From SFWF01 sp045638145 (lineage in GTDB: Bacteria; Bacillota; Clostridia; Oscillospirales; Acutalibacteraceae), in contig JAZUAU010000019.1 of the NCBI GenBank assembly GCA_045638145.1, positions 1-64,000 of the forward strand: a stretch of 64,000 nt of DNA. Reading direction: 5' to 3'. The stretch's first letter is position 1; every line of letters begins with the position of its first letter. The notes beneath the pieces were generated by a model. That model ran no database searches. It saw only the letters and a program-made list of their open reading frames with translations, and was not told the origin of the DNA. Position numbers and translations under genes: made by a program. Below, in pieces: positions 41,587-50,841 of this stretch.

Positions 41587-42145
41587 ACTGACCGTTATAA
41601 GAATGATTTTAACACCCTTCTTTCTTATTGCTTTACTGCTTAAGTTTCATTTTCATTATGCAGTAGCCCTTATCATATTTATCGTTGCTTCGATTACCGA
41701 CTATCTTGACGGTAATATTGCAAGAAAGCAGGGGGTAGTTACAAGCTTTGGAAAGTTTTTAGATCCTATTGCAGACAAAATGCTCACAACCGCCGCATTC
41801 CTCGGCTTTATGGTGCTCGATATCGGTTGGGGCACAGTTTGGATAACCTTTATCGTGCTTCTACGCGAGTTTATCGTGGCATCGGTAAGAATGGTTGCCG
41901 TATCTTCGGGCGGAAAGGTTATAGCAGCAAACATCTGGGGCAAGCTTAAAACGGTTACACAGATGGTTGCAATAATTTTTGCTATTACCGCTGAGCAGTT
42001 CAAAGTGCTTTTTGATTTCCCCGGTGTAAACGGTATTATCCACATTTTTGTTTCCGTGTTTCTTTGGGTTTCGGCAATTCTTTGTGTCATTTCGGGCGTG
42101 ATCTATCTTATTGATAACAAAGAATTTATCGATACTAAAAAATAA
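41570..42145 (+). CDS. pgsA: CDP-diacylglycerol-glycerol-3-phosphate 3-phosphatidyltransferase
   Basis: This 191-residue membrane enzyme makes phosphatidylglycerol phosphate. It has the CDP-alcohol phosphotransferase signature DGNIARKQG followed by GKFLDPIADK, and about five membrane helices. It is translationally coupled to rimO, a common arrangement in Firmicutes. Confidence 0.95.
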   Translation: MNLPNKLTVIRMILTPFFLIALLLKFHFHYAVALIIFIVASITDYLDGNIARKQGVVTSFGKFLDPIADKMLTTAAFLGFMVLDIGWGTVWITFIVLLREFIVASVRMVAVSSGGKVIAANIWGKLKTVTQMVAIIFAITAEQFKVLFDFPGVNGIIHIFVSVFLWVSAILCVISGVIYLIDNKEFIDTKK

Positions 42146-42148
42146 GGG

Positions 42149-42176
42149 TAGACAAATCTAAAAATATAGATATAAT
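42149..42176 (+). promoter_or_regulatory. Promoter of the cysE-cysS operon
   Basis: TAGACA (42149-42154), 16-bp spacer, TATAAT (42171-42176), just before the T-box leader. Confidence 0.75.
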
Positions 42177-42189
42177 ATAAATAGAATAT

Positions 42190-42411
42190 TGATGCATTCG
42201 TCGGGTAGAGTAGCAAAAAAACCGCCTCAGAGAGGGAATTTCATAGGCTGAAAGGGTTCTCGGTATGGAATTTTGTGAAGTGCACCATGACGGCACCGTA
42301 GGGGAATTTCAGTATCCTGCGGCGTATACACTGCGTTAAGGTGCCGAGTTATAAAACGGAGTGGAACCGCGATTTTTCGCCTCCGACAGTGTATACTGTC
42401 GGAGGCTTTTT
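42190..42411 (+). promoter_or_regulatory. T-box leader, cysteine specifier
   Basis: This leader RNA senses uncharged tRNA-Cys and permits readthrough into cysE-cysS. The AGAGAGG element of stem I lies near 42230. The probable specifier codon TGC (42281-42283) is followed by ACC. The T-box sequence TGGAACCGCG is at 42362-42371. The antiterminator can form by GGAG pairing with CTCC. A competing terminator follows at 42380-42411. The specifier matches the downstream cysteine genes. Confidence 0.93.
42380..42411 (+). terminator. T-box-controlled terminator
   Basis: CCTCCGACAG (42380-42389) pairs perfectly with CTGTCGGAGG (42396-42405), followed by CTTTTTA. Its 5' arm overlaps the strand used by the antiterminator, so the two folds are exclusive. 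Confidence 0.93.
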
Positions 42412-42424
42412 ATTGGAGGGATTT

Positions 42425-43066
42425 ATGTTATTTAAAAGAATAAGAGAGGATATTAGGGCGGTAAAGGACCGCGACCCTGCGGCACGAAGCTCGCTTGAAA
42501 TATTCTTCCTTTACCCCGGTGTAAAGGCGCTTCGTATGTATAGAAGAGCCCACTTTTTCTACACACATAAAATGTATTTCTGGGCGCGTCTGATTTCTCA
42601 GCGTGCCGTTCGTAAAACGGGTATCGAAATTCATCCCGGCGCAACAATCGGCAGAAGACTTGTCATTGACCACGGTACGGGTGTTGTTATCGGTGAAACG
42701 GCAGAGATTGGCGATGATGTGCTTATCTATCAGGGCGTAACTCTTGGCGGTACGGGAAAGGATGTTGGAAAACGTCACCCGACTATCGGGAATAATGTTA
42801 TGATAAGCTCTGGTGCAAAGGTGCTAGGTCCCTTTAAAGTAGGGGATAACGCGAGAATTGCCGCGGGTGCCGTAGTGCTCGAAGAGGTTCCTGAGGGCGC
42901 AACCGTCGTTGGCGTTCCCGCAAAAACGGTTCGTCTTAACGGTGAAAAGGTGAAGCCCCTCGACCAGATTCACATACCTGACCCTGTAGAACAGAAGATT
43001 TGTCAGCTTGAGGGTGAAATTGCCCGTCTTAATAAAAAAATCAGCAAACTTGAAGGAGAAAAATAA
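42425..43066 (+). CDS. cysE: Serine O-acetyltransferase
   Basis: This 213-residue enzyme acetylates serine as the first step of cysteine synthesis. It has the left-handed beta-helix HPGATIGRRLVIDHGTGVVIGETAEIG and a C-terminal coiled-coil-like tail (LEGEIARLNKKISKLEGEK). The start at 42425 follows TTGGAGGG. The open frame runs upstream through the T-box, which is not coding. It overlaps cysS by 1 base. Confidence 0.96.
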   Translation: MLFKRIREDIRAVKDRDPAARSSLEIFFLYPGVKALRMYRRAHFFYTHKMYFWARLISQRAVRKTGIEIHPGATIGRRLVIDHGTGVVIGETAEIGDDVLIYQGVTLGGTGKDVGKRHPTIGNNVMISSGAKVLGPFKVGDNARIAAGAVVLEEVPEGATVVGVPAKTVRLNGEKVKPLDQIHIPDPVEQKICQLEGEIARLNKKISKLEGEK

Positions 43067-44454
43067 TGAAAGTTTTTAATACGCTTACAAGAGAAAAACA
43101 GGAACTCAAAACCGTTGAAGAGGGCAAGGTAAGAATTTATGCTTGTGGTCCTACCGTTTATAACTATATCCATATAGGAAATGCAAGACCGCTTTGTGTT
43201 TTTGATGTTCTTCGGCGCTTCCTTGAGTGGAGAGGATATCAGGTAAACTTCGTTCAGAACTTTACCGATATTGATGATAAGCTCATCAAAAAGGCAAATG
43301 AAGAGGGAATTACTGTACCTGAGGTTGCTGAAAGATATATTGCAGAATTTTGGACCGACGCAGAGGGACTTGGAGTTCGCAGGGCAACCGTTCATCCTAG
43401 AGCAACCGAAAACATTGATGCTATTCAGGATATAATTTCAGCTCTTATCGAAAAGGGCTTTGCTTATGAATCTGCAGGTGACGTATATTTTCGTGCAAAA
43501 AAGTTCAACGAGTATGGAAAGCTTTCTCATCAGCCTCTTGAGGACCTTGCCGCAGGTGCAAGTAACCGTGTTGAGGGCGGCGCAGACGTAAAGGAAGACC
43601 CGATGGACTTCTGTCTTTGGAAGGGCGCAAAACCGGGCGAGCCTTTCTGGGCTTCTCCATGGGGCGACGGCAGGCCGGGCTGGCATATAGAATGCTCCGC
43701 TATGGCAGGACGCTTCCTAGGTGATACTATCGACATTCACTGCGGAGGTCAGGATTTAATCTTCCCTCATCACGAAAACGAAATTGCACAGAGTGAGTGC
43801 GCTCACGGTTGCGCCTTTTCTAACTATTGGATGCACAACGGATATATTAACGTTGACAACCGCAAGATGTCAAAGTCGCTAAACAACTTCTTCACGGTTC
43901 GAGATGTTGCAAATATTTACGGTTACGAGCCCATCCGTTATTTTCTTATTTCTTCCCATTACAGAAGTCCCATTAACTATTCTGCAGATATTATTGAGCA
44001 GGCTAAAAACGCCCTAACCCGTCTTTACACCTGCCGTGACAATCTTGATTTTGCTATTTCAAATGCTGCAGAGGGCGGAAACGCACCCGAATTCCTTGAG
44101 AAGCACAAGACCGCATTTATTGCGGCTATGGAGGATGACCTTAACACAGCAGATGCAATGGGCGTTCTCTTTACCCTCGTGCGCGATATAAACACCCTTA
44201 TCGCAGATGGTGTTGGTAAGGCTACACTTACCGCCGCTGCAGAGCTTTTCGATGAGCTTACAGGCGTACTCGGACTTCTTTACAACAGAAAGTCCGCCGA
44301 CCTTGACAGCGAGGTTGAGGCACTTATTGCCGAAAGAACCGCCGCAAGAAAGGCAAAGGACTTCAAAACTGCAGACGCTATTCGCGATAAATTAAAGGAA
44401 ATGGGTATCGTGCTTGAGGATACCCCGCAGGGAGTTAAATGGAGCAGAATATAA
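43066..44454 (+). CDS. cysS: Cysteinyl-tRNA synthetase
   Basis: This 462-residue class I synthetase has the HIGH-like site in NYIHIGNARP, zinc-binding residues including GWHIECSAM, and KMSKSLNNFF. Under T-box control with cysE, it links cysteine supply to tRNA charging. Its 3' end overlaps the next gene by 16 bp. Confidence 0.98.
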   Translation: MKVFNTLTREKQELKTVEEGKVRIYACGPTVYNYIHIGNARPLCVFDVLRRFLEWRGYQVNFVQNFTDIDDKLIKKANEEGITVPEVAERYIAEFWTDAEGLGVRRATVHPRATENIDAIQDIISALIEKGFAYESAGDVYFRAKKFNEYGKLSHQPLEDLAAGASNRVEGGADVKEDPMDFCLWKGAKPGEPFWASPWGDGRPGWHIECSAMAGRFLGDTIDIHCGGQDLIFPHHENEIAQSECAHGCAFSNYWMHNGYINVDNRKMSKSLNNFFTVRDVANIYGYEPIRYFLISSHYRSPINYSADIIEQAKNALTRLYTCRDNLDFAISNAAEGGNAPEFLEKHKTAFIAAMEDDLNTADAMGVLFTLVRDINTLIADGVGKATLTAAAELFDELTGVLGLLYNRKSADLDSEVEALIAERTAARKAKDFKTADAIRDKLKEMGIVLEDTPQGVKWSRI

Positions 44455-45176
44455 ACTCTAAAAAAGAGCCTATAGGTAACGGATATTTTATAAATGTTTC
44501 AAAAAATCATGCCTTTGGTACAGATGCCGTATTGCTTGCGAGCTTTGCGGCATCTAAAAAGGTTAAAAGACACTGTGACCTCGGTGCAGGTTGCGGTATT
44601 ATATCTATGCTTCTTGTCCGCGACGGTGTAGTAGCACATTCGGACGGAGTGGAGATTAGCGATGAAGCAGTAGCGCTTGCCCGTCGCACCGCTGCCGAAT
44701 ATGCGGAGGACAGATTTACCCCTGTACTTTCCGACCTTTGTGAGTTAAAGGGAATTTTACCATTTTCGGAATACGACCTTGTAACCTGTAATCCACCCTA
44801 TAAGGCAGAGGGCGCAGGAATAATCAGTGAGAGTAGTGCTGACAAGGTTGCTCGTCACGAAACTGCTTGTTCGCTTGGAGACATAATCAAAACCGCCTCG
44901 CGACTTTTAAAGAGTGGCGGAAGATTCTGCATCTGTCAGCGCCCCGAGCGTATGAGCGATATTATAAACCTTATGCGCGAATATAAGGTCGAGCCCAAAA
45001 TACTCCGACTTGTTGCAAAACGGGTAGGGGAAGAACCCTGGCTTATCCTCATAGAGGGAAGACGCGACGGAAAAAGTGGTATGAGAATAATGCCCACCCT
45101 CTACGTGTATGAGGACGACGAATATTCAGAGGAAATGATGAAAATTTATGGACCTTATAAGGAGGGACATGCCTGA
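44439..45176 (+). CDS. tRNA1(Val) (adenine(37)-N6)-methyltransferase-like protein
   Basis: This 245-residue SAM-dependent methyltransferase has DLGAGCGIISMLL (SAM site) and NPPY (VTCNPPYKAEG), which is characteristic of N6-adenine or N5-glutamine methylation. In Firmicutes the homologue (YabB-like) is often next to rsmI, as here. The exact substrate is inferred by family and context only. Confidence 0.85.
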   Translation: MEQNINSKKEPIGNGYFINVSKNHAFGTDAVLLASFAASKKVKRHCDLGAGCGIISMLLVRDGVVAHSDGVEISDEAVALARRTAAEYAEDRFTPVLSDLCELKGILPFSEYDLVTCNPPYKAEGAGIISESSADKVARHETACSLGDIIKTASRLLKSGGRFCICQRPERMSDIINLMREYKVEPKILRLVAKRVGEEPWLILIEGRRDGKSGMRIMPTLYVYEDDEYSEEMMKIYGPYKEGHA

Positions 45177-46006
45177 TGGCAGGAAAGCTATACGTAGTAG
45201 GAACACCAATTGGAAATCTTTCAGACTTTTCTCCCCGCGCCATAGAAACCCTCGGACTTGTTGATTTTATTGCCGCAGAGGATACGAGAGTTACTGTAAA
45301 ACTTCTTAATCATTTCGGAATAAAGAAACCAATGATTTCATATTACGAGCATAATAAGACGGGTAGGGGAAATGACATAATAGACCGCCTCGTTAAAGGT
45401 GAGATTTGCGCACTTGTATCGGACGCGGGTATGCCTGCAATTTCCGACCCCGGTGAGGATTTGGTGCGCCTTTGCCACGAAAACAACATAGATGTTGAAT
45501 CGGTCCCAGGCCCTACCGCAATTACAACAGCTCTGGCTATTGCTGGCATGTCTACGGGAAGATTTTGCTTTGAGGGCTTCCTCTCGGTAAATAAGCCGAG
45601 TAGAAAAGCCCATCTCGAAGAGCTTAAATTCGAGAAGCGTACAATGGTCTTTTACGAAGCACCACACAAGCTAATTTCAACCCTCGAAGATATGAGGGAC
45701 TATTTCGGCGAAAGAAAAATTGCTCTTGTCCGTGAGCTTACAAAGCTTCATGAGGAGGTAATTCATACTACCTTTACCGAAGCACTTGCTATGTATAACG
45801 AGGACAAGTCACCAAAAGGGGAGTTTGTGCTCATAGTTTCGGGGCATGAAAAAAGCGAAACAGATAAAAACTATACTATTGAAGATGCCGTCAAAATTGC
45901 CAAAGAATATATTTCAGACGGAAATTCTGTATCCAGCGCAGCAAAAATGGCGGCGGCAGATACGGGATTTAGAAAAAATGACATATACCGACTTATAAAT
46001 GAGTAA
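45176..46006 (+). CDS. rsmI: 16S rRNA (cytidine(1402)-2'-O)-methyltransferase
   Basis: This 276-residue tetrapyrrole-methylase-fold enzyme methylates C1402 of 16S rRNA. It opens VVGTPIGNLSDFSPRAIETL and has AEDTRVTVKLL, LVSDAGMPAISDPGEDLV and PGPTAITTALAIAG. It overlaps the preceding stop by 1 base (TGATG). Confidence 0.96.
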   Translation: MAGKLYVVGTPIGNLSDFSPRAIETLGLVDFIAAEDTRVTVKLLNHFGIKKPMISYYEHNKTGRGNDIIDRLVKGEICALVSDAGMPAISDPGEDLVRLCHENNIDVESVPGPTAITTALAIAGMSTGRFCFEGFLSVNKPSRKAHLEELKFEKRTMVFYEAPHKLISTLEDMRDYFGERKIALVRELTKLHEEVIHTTFTEALAMYNEDKSPKGEFVLIVSGHEKSETDKNYTIEDAVKIAKEYISDGNSVSSAAKMAAADTGFRKNDIYRLINE

Positions 46007-46105
46007 ATTTTTGTTGAGAAAATTTACAATTTGTATCTTTTAATCTTGTTGGTTATGTAGTATAATTATTGTTAATGTAATAATAAACTAAGAAGGAAGC
46101 GCAGA

Positions 46106-47599
46106 ATGGATATTTATTCTTCTAAGAAAAAAGCCCGTCATGCAAAGCAGAAGCATGCTCCACAGAGGGCGAAAAAAGCAGGAAATATTAATAAGAATGG
46201 CGAAAAGACACCGTTGTTCGGTTTTTTAAAGCATAGTAAAAAACCTAAATCAAAAAAAGCTCCGCTTACCGGCAACAAGAAAAAGACAGCGATTGTACTC
46301 ATTTCAGTTGCTTCTTGCCTCGGCGCAATACTGCTTGGTTTTGTTATATGGATAGTCGTTGAAATTGCAGGAATAAAAAAAGCGGCAGAGGAAAGTTATG
46401 ATCCCGAATTTGAAAACGACGTAATACAGGTCGAACAAAAAGACGGCGATATCTACAATATAGCCCTCTTTGGAATTGACACTCGAGACCCAGACTCTTT
46501 TAAAGGTCTTTCTGATTCAATGATGATTCTGTCGCTCGATACAAAAGAAAAAGAAATCAGACTCATTTCTTTAATGCGCGACACCCTTGTTCCAATTGAG
46601 TATAATGGCAAAACAATTTACGGAAAGTTAAATTCTGCTTATTCTCGCGGCGGTCCTGCGCTCGCAGTAAATACCATTAATAAGGTTTTCGATCTCGATA
46701 TCCAGGAATATGCAACCGTAAACTTTTACGGAATGGCTGATATTATTGATGAAATGGGCGGCATAGAAATTGATGTTCAGGAAAAAGAGATAAATGTTCA
46801 CAACGGTCTTAACCACAACATTCGTGAACAGGCATATTATATGGGCATAAAGAATCCACCACTTGTTAAAAATGGTGGTAAGCAGATGCTAACAGGCATT
46901 CAGGCTGTTGCATGGGCAAGAATCCGTTCAACCTCAACTGCCGATGGTTCGCGTGATGATTTTGGTAGAACCGACAGACAGAGAGTTGTTATGGAAGCTC
47001 TCCTCAACAAAGCGCTTAATCAGAATATTCTTAAATATCCTGATTTGGCAAAAACAATGCTGGGCTTTGTAAAGACTTCGCTTTCTTTTGATGAAATGTG
47101 GAGCCTTGCAACGGATATTCTCTCTCCAGGTGTTAAGTTCCACCAGACAAGAGTCCCGCAACCAAAATATCTCATAAATTACGGTCTCAGTGTTCCCGGC
47201 GTCGGCTCTACAGTTTATTTTGATCTTGACTTTGGTGCAAAGATAATTGACTCATTTATCTATGCAAATATGAGTCAGGAGGATTTTTTAGAGAAGAACC
47301 CGATTGAAAAGAATGCGTGGTATGACGGTCCTGTTAACACACCGAAGCCAGATGAGCCTGATGATACCCCCGATAATGATGATTCGAGCGATATCACCTC
47401 AAGTGGAGACGGCTCAAGCAACGATACGTCGAGTGGCGGTATCACAAGCACGGACACTCCAAGCACGGACACTTCGAGCACGGACACTCCGAGCACGGAC
47501 ACTCCGAGTGAGGACATACCGGGCCTTGACAGTTCAAAAACCGATACACCGAGTGTTCCCACAGAAAATGTCGGCTCTGAGGAACAGCAAGTGGCATAA
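46106..47599 (+). CDS. LytR-CpsA-Psr (LCP) family cell-wall protein
   Basis: This 497-residue envelope protein has a very basic cytoplasmic N-terminus (1-60), a membrane helix at about 61-87 and an extracellular LCP domain at about 113-370. That domain includes IALFGIDTRD, SDSMMILSL, LMRDTLV and ARIRSTSTADGSRDDFGRTDRQ. LCP proteins attach teichoic acid-like or capsular polymers to peptidoglycan. The C-terminal 95 residues are low-complexity Ser/Thr/Asp/Pro, partly from a 15-bp tandem repeat. A TATAAT at 46061-46066 is a possible promoter. Confidence 0.93.
   Translation: MDIYSSKKKARHAKQKHAPQRAKKAGNINKNGEKTPLFGFLKHSKKPKSKKAPLTGNKKKTAIVLISVASCLGAILLGFVIWIVVEIAGIKKAAEESYDPEFENDVIQVEQKDGDIYNIALFGIDTRDPDSFKGLSDSMMILSLDTKEKEIRLISLMRDTLVPIEYNGKTIYGKLNSAYSRGGPALAVNTINKVFDLDIQEYATVNFYGMADIIDEMGGIEIDVQEKEINVHNGLNHNIREQAYYMGIKNPPLVKNGGKQMLTGIQAVAWARIRSTSTADGSRDDFGRTDRQRVVMEALLNKALNQNILKYPDLAKTMLGFVKTSLSFDEMWSLATDILSPGVKFHQTRVPQPKYLINYGLSVPGVGSTVYFDLDFGAKIIDSFIYANMSQEDFLEKNPIEKNAWYDGPVNTPKPDEPDDTPDNDDSSDITSSGDGSSNDTSSGGITSTDTPSTDTSSTDTPSTDTPSEDIPGLDSSKTDTPSVPTENVGSEEQQVA
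47447..47521 (+). repeat. 15-bp tandem repeat in the LCP gene
   Basis: Five units of AGCACGGACACTCCG-type sequence (the fifth degenerate) encode repeats of Ser-Thr-Asp-Thr-Pro/Ser in the extracellular tail. Copy number could vary by slippage. Confidence 0.85.
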
Positions 47600-47603
47600 A
47601 ACT

Positions 47604-47632
47604 AAAAGCCTTACAGACGATGTAAGGCTTTT
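47604..47632. terminator. Bidirectional terminator between LCP and DUF815 genes
   Basis: AAAAGCCTTACA pairs perfectly with TGTAAGGCTTTT over a 5-nt loop, with T runs on both sides. The minus-strand gene's stop codon overlaps its right arm. Confidence 0.92.
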
Positions 47633-48812
47633 AAATTTTTTGATTCTGTTCTGTTTTCATAAATTTTATAAATTGCTCTGCTGTTCTTCCCGAAAGTCCA
47701 CCGTTGGCTACACCCCATTTTTTTGCTTCGGCAATTATAATGTCGTCTGCGAGGTCAAGTCCATCAATCTCGGCAAGATAGAGCGCCATATCAAGGAATT
47801 CGCTCTGCGTTGGCTTGGGATAGTAAATCATAAGACCAAAACGCTCGGAAAGTGAGATCTTTTCTTGAATTGATTCGTTTCTATGAATGTCATCACTACC
47901 CTCGCGCTCGGTAAAGGTTTCCTTGATTATATGACGGCGATTTGATGTTGCATAAATAAGCACATTTTCGGGTTTTTCCTGAAGGCCACCCTCGATTGCT
48001 GCTTTAAGATATTTATACTCCACCTCAAAATCCTCGAATGAAAGGTCGTCCATATAAACAATGAAACGGTAATTGCGGGACTTGAGGGATTCGGTAAGTG
48101 CTCCAAGATGTACAAACTGATGCTTTTGAACCTGAATCATACGAAGACCCTTGTCAAAGAACATATTAAGCACAGCCTTTATGCTGGTTGATTTCCCCGT
48201 GCCGCTGTCACCGTAGAGGAGCACATTATTACCCGCACCGCCCGAAACAAAGGCATCGGTGTTTGTAATAAGCTTGTGCTTTTGGGTGCAATAGCCCTTT
48301 ATTCTGTCGAAGGATGCCTCTTTTATATGAGAAACTGGAACGATTTCACCGTCATCCTTCATATAGAAGGCTTTATTTATGCCGAAAGAGCCAACACCGT
48401 TTTCGGCATAAAAGACTTTGACATTCTGATAAAACTCATCAAAGTCGCGGCTTTTCGACAGAGAATCGGAAAATTCGGCTATAAGAGCGCTTTTTCTTGC
48501 ATCCTCGTTGCTGAGGCTTCTGCCGATCGGAGAATAATTTTTAAGAAGTGTCAGACTTTCCGAAGCGGTGTCGGAAAAGAATATATCGTATATTTGCCGA
48601 ATATCCTCTATTGCGAAATTCTCACAACTACCCTTGCCACAGCGTCTTTCAAGAGAGAGGGAAAAGGGATTTTCATCGAGCATAATTCTGTTTGCAATAA
48701 AGTGACGCAAAATATTTCCCTCTAAGGAATACGACTCAGCAAACTCAATAAGCTCGCGAAGATTAATGTCTGACAGCGTTTTTATAAATTCGGATTCTTT
48801 ATAAAGATACAT
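47631..48812 (-). CDS. DUF815 AAA-type ATP-binding protein
   Basis: This 393-residue protein has a helical N-terminal region and an ATPase domain beginning near residue 197. The Walker A is GDSGTGKST, the Walker B-like strand is YRFIVYMDDLSFEDFE, and the family segment YATSNRRHIIKETFTER is present. It is a member of the DUF815 group of AAA proteins. Function is not established. I set the start at 48812, 9 nt after GAGGATG. Confidence 0.88.
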   Translation of the reverse strand: MYLYKESEFIKTLSDINLRELIEFAESYSLEGNILRHFIANRIMLDENPFSLSLERRCGKGSCENFAIEDIRQIYDIFFSDTASESLTLLKNYSPIGRSLSNEDARKSALIAEFSDSLSKSRDFDEFYQNVKVFYAENGVGSFGINKAFYMKDDGEIVPVSHIKEASFDRIKGYCTQKHKLITNTDAFVSGGAGNNVLLYGDSGTGKSTSIKAVLNMFFDKGLRMIQVQKHQFVHLGALTESLKSRNYRFIVYMDDLSFEDFEVEYKYLKAAIEGGLQEKPENVLIYATSNRRHIIKETFTEREGSDDIHRNESIQEKISLSERFGLMIYYPKPTQSEFLDMALYLAEIDGLDLADDIIIAEAKKWGVANGGLSGRTAEQFIKFMKTEQNQKI

Positions 48813-48936
48813 TACTATCATCCTCTAATGTAAAATCATAATTTGCAAGCATTATAACACACTTTTGAAAATTTTTGTATCTTTTTTTCGAATTTTATAT
48901 TATTATATAGTTAAAGAACCTGAAAAGAGGTAAAAA

Positions 48937-49383
48937 ATGCAGGAATTTTTAATGAAAGACATTTTCCCGCTTATTGAAGAGGGAATTAAAAACGGCGGAA
49001 AATATCGATTTTATCCAAAGGGAGACAGTATGCTCCCACTCATCCGTGAGGGGATAGACTCGGTAGTACTTATAGAAGCATCAAAGGTCAATAAATATGA
49101 TATGGTTCTTTATATAAGAGAAGACGGGAGCTATGTACTACACAGAGTAGTAAAGGCGGAAGCAAACGGCTTCTCATTGTGCGGTGATAATCAGTGTGTT
49201 ATTGAGCGCGGAATAAAGCCCAAACAGATAAAAGCGGCGGTTGCAGGCTTTTACAGGGGAGAAGAGTATGTTCCTGCAGACGATCCAAGGCACATAAAAT
49301 ATGCAAAGGAGCGTATCGCTTCAATTCCATTCAGACATTTTAAGGCGCACGTAAAAGGACTGATAAAGAAATTAAAAGGATGA
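48937..49383 (+). CDS. S24/S26 (signal-peptidase-like) family protein
   Basis: This 148-residue protein has the Ser motif GDSMLPLIREG (Ser31) and the LHRVV motif with His71 where typical bacterial type I signal peptidases have Lys. This matches the Ser/His S26B-like type. It has no membrane helix, so it would act in the cytoplasm or need a partner. A basic C-terminal tail ends the protein. It precedes the VTC cluster by 85 bp with no clear terminator, so the link is possible but unproven. Good AAGAGGT ribosome site. Confidence 0.75.
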   Translation: MQEFLMKDIFPLIEEGIKNGGKYRFYPKGDSMLPLIREGIDSVVLIEASKVNKYDMVLYIREDGSYVLHRVVKAEANGFSLCGDNQCVIERGIKPKQIKAAVAGFYRGEEYVPADDPRHIKYAKERIASIPFRHFKAHVKGLIKKLKG

Positions 49384-49468
49384 GCATATCTCGAGGATAT
49401 GTTCATCCTTCGTTCATATACAGGGCAAATTTTGACCGTAAAATTATATTTTAGAAGGGAGGAAAATT

Positions 49469-50152
49469 ATGAAAAATACAAATGTTTTTAAAAGATACGA
49501 AACCAAGTATATTCTTAACGAATCTCAAAAGCAGGCGGTAATGGTAGAGGTGCTTCGCAGAATGGTGCCTGATCCACACGGCGAGAGCACTGTGAGGAAT
49601 ATTTATTTTGATACTCCCGACTATCGTCTTATCAGAAACTCCAATGATAAGCCTGTTTACAAGGAAAAATTTCGTATCAGAAGCTATAAAACGGCAGATG
49701 ACAATACCACCGTGTTTGCCGAAATTAAGAAGAAATACAAATCGGTTGTTTATAAACGCAGAATAGATATGAAGTGGAGTGTGGCTAAAGCCTTTTCGGA
49801 AAGAGGTGCTTTGCCCAAGAACTCTCAGATCGCCCGAGAGATAGACTATTTTTTCAAGTTTTACGGAGCGCTTGCTCCTACCATGTTTATTTCATATGAC
49901 AGAAAGTCTTTTTTTGAGGGTGAGTTTAAAGCAACCTTTGATGAGAATATATTATACAGAAATTATGATTTAGGCCTCAATGCTCCGCCGAAGGGAAAAA
50001 GTGTGCTGGATGAGGGGCTTACCCTTATGGAGCTTAAGTCTCCCGAAGCCATTCCTCTCTGGATGACAAAAATTCTGAGCAGTAATAAAATCTATAAAAC
50101 CTCTTTTTCAAAATACGGAGAAGCATATAAAAAGATACTTAAGGAGAAATAA
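49469..50152 (+). CDS. VTC-domain protein (polyphosphate polymerase-like)
   Basis: This 227-residue protein matches the VTC/CYTH-like tunnel fold. It has RYETKYILNESQ, the IYFDTPDYRLI strand, KFRIRSYK, FAEIKKKYKSVVYKRR, and LMELKSPEAIP near the end. These basic and acidic residues line the tunnel in the family. In yeast Vtc4 makes polyphosphate from ATP; bacterial roles are unclear. The stop overlaps the next start, so it is coupled to the DUF4956 gene. Confidence 0.88.
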   Translation: MKNTNVFKRYETKYILNESQKQAVMVEVLRRMVPDPHGESTVRNIYFDTPDYRLIRNSNDKPVYKEKFRIRSYKTADDNTTVFAEIKKKYKSVVYKRRIDMKWSVAKAFSERGALPKNSQIAREIDYFFKFYGALAPTMFISYDRKSFFEGEFKATFDENILYRNYDLGLNAPPKGKSVLDEGLTLMELKSPEAIPLWMTKILSSNKIYKTSFSKYGEAYKKILKEK

Positions 50153-50841
50153 TGATGAACAGTTTATTTGAAAGCATATTTAACACTACTCTTGTACAGA
50201 CAACCTTAACACCTACGGATTTCCTTTTGGCGGTGAGCGCATCGCTTCTGATAGGCGCTTTTTTAGCAGTTGCCTGCTCTGTTAAAACCCGCAACAGCCA
50301 AAGCTTTATTCTCACAATGCTGCTTCTCCCCGCGGTAGTTTGTGTAGTGATTATGATGGTAAACGGTAATATCGGTGCCGGTGTTGCAGTAGCGGGAGCC
50401 TTCAGTCTTGTCCGCTTCCGTTCTGCACCGGGTACTGCGAAGGATATAGTTACTATTTTTATGGCAATGGGCGCAGGACTTATCTGCGGAATGGGTTATA
50501 TCGGCTATGCCGCGCTTTTCTCCGTTGTTCTTGGTATTGTAATGGTGGTCTATAATATACTTACGGTAAAAACGGCGCTCGGCACCAGAATCCTCAATAT
50601 TACTATACCGGAGGATCTCAACTTTACAGAGGTTTTCGACGATATATTTGCTGAATATACAGCATCTTGTGAGCTCCTTTCCTCAAAGACTACCAATCTA
50701 GGCAGTCTTTATAAGCTTAAATACAGAGTCAGACTGAAAACAGGAAGAGATCAAAAGGCTTTTTTGGATAAGCTTCGTGAGCGCAACGGAAACTTAGAGG
50801 TAGGTCTTTCTATCAGAGAGGCGGATGGATATGAGCTTTAA
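50152..50841 (+). CDS. DUF4956 membrane protein
   Basis: This 229-residue protein has four or so membrane helices (about 25-43, 52-70, 73-92, 100-135) and a cytoplasmic C-terminal domain of about 90 residues. The GAGVAVAGAFSLVRFRSAPGTAKDI block is the family hallmark. Function is unknown. It is repeatedly found with VTC-domain genes, which supports a shared role. Its stop overlaps the next gene's start region. Confidence 0.85.
   Translation: MMNSLFESIFNTTLVQTTLTPTDFLLAVSASLLIGAFLAVACSVKTRNSQSFILTMLLLPAVVCVVIMMVNGNIGAGVAVAGAFSLVRFRSAPGTAKDIVTIFMAMGAGLICGMGYIGYAALFSVVLGIVMVVYNILTVKTALGTRILNITIPEDLNFTEVFDDIFAEYTASCELLSSKTTNLGSLYKLKYRVRLKTGRDQKAFLDKLRERNGNLEVGLSIREADGYEL

Noticed and set aside
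47447..47521. Regular 15-bp repeats considered as a CRISPR array
   Set aside because: The repeats are contiguous with no spacers and are in frame inside the LCP gene, so they are a coding tandem repeat.
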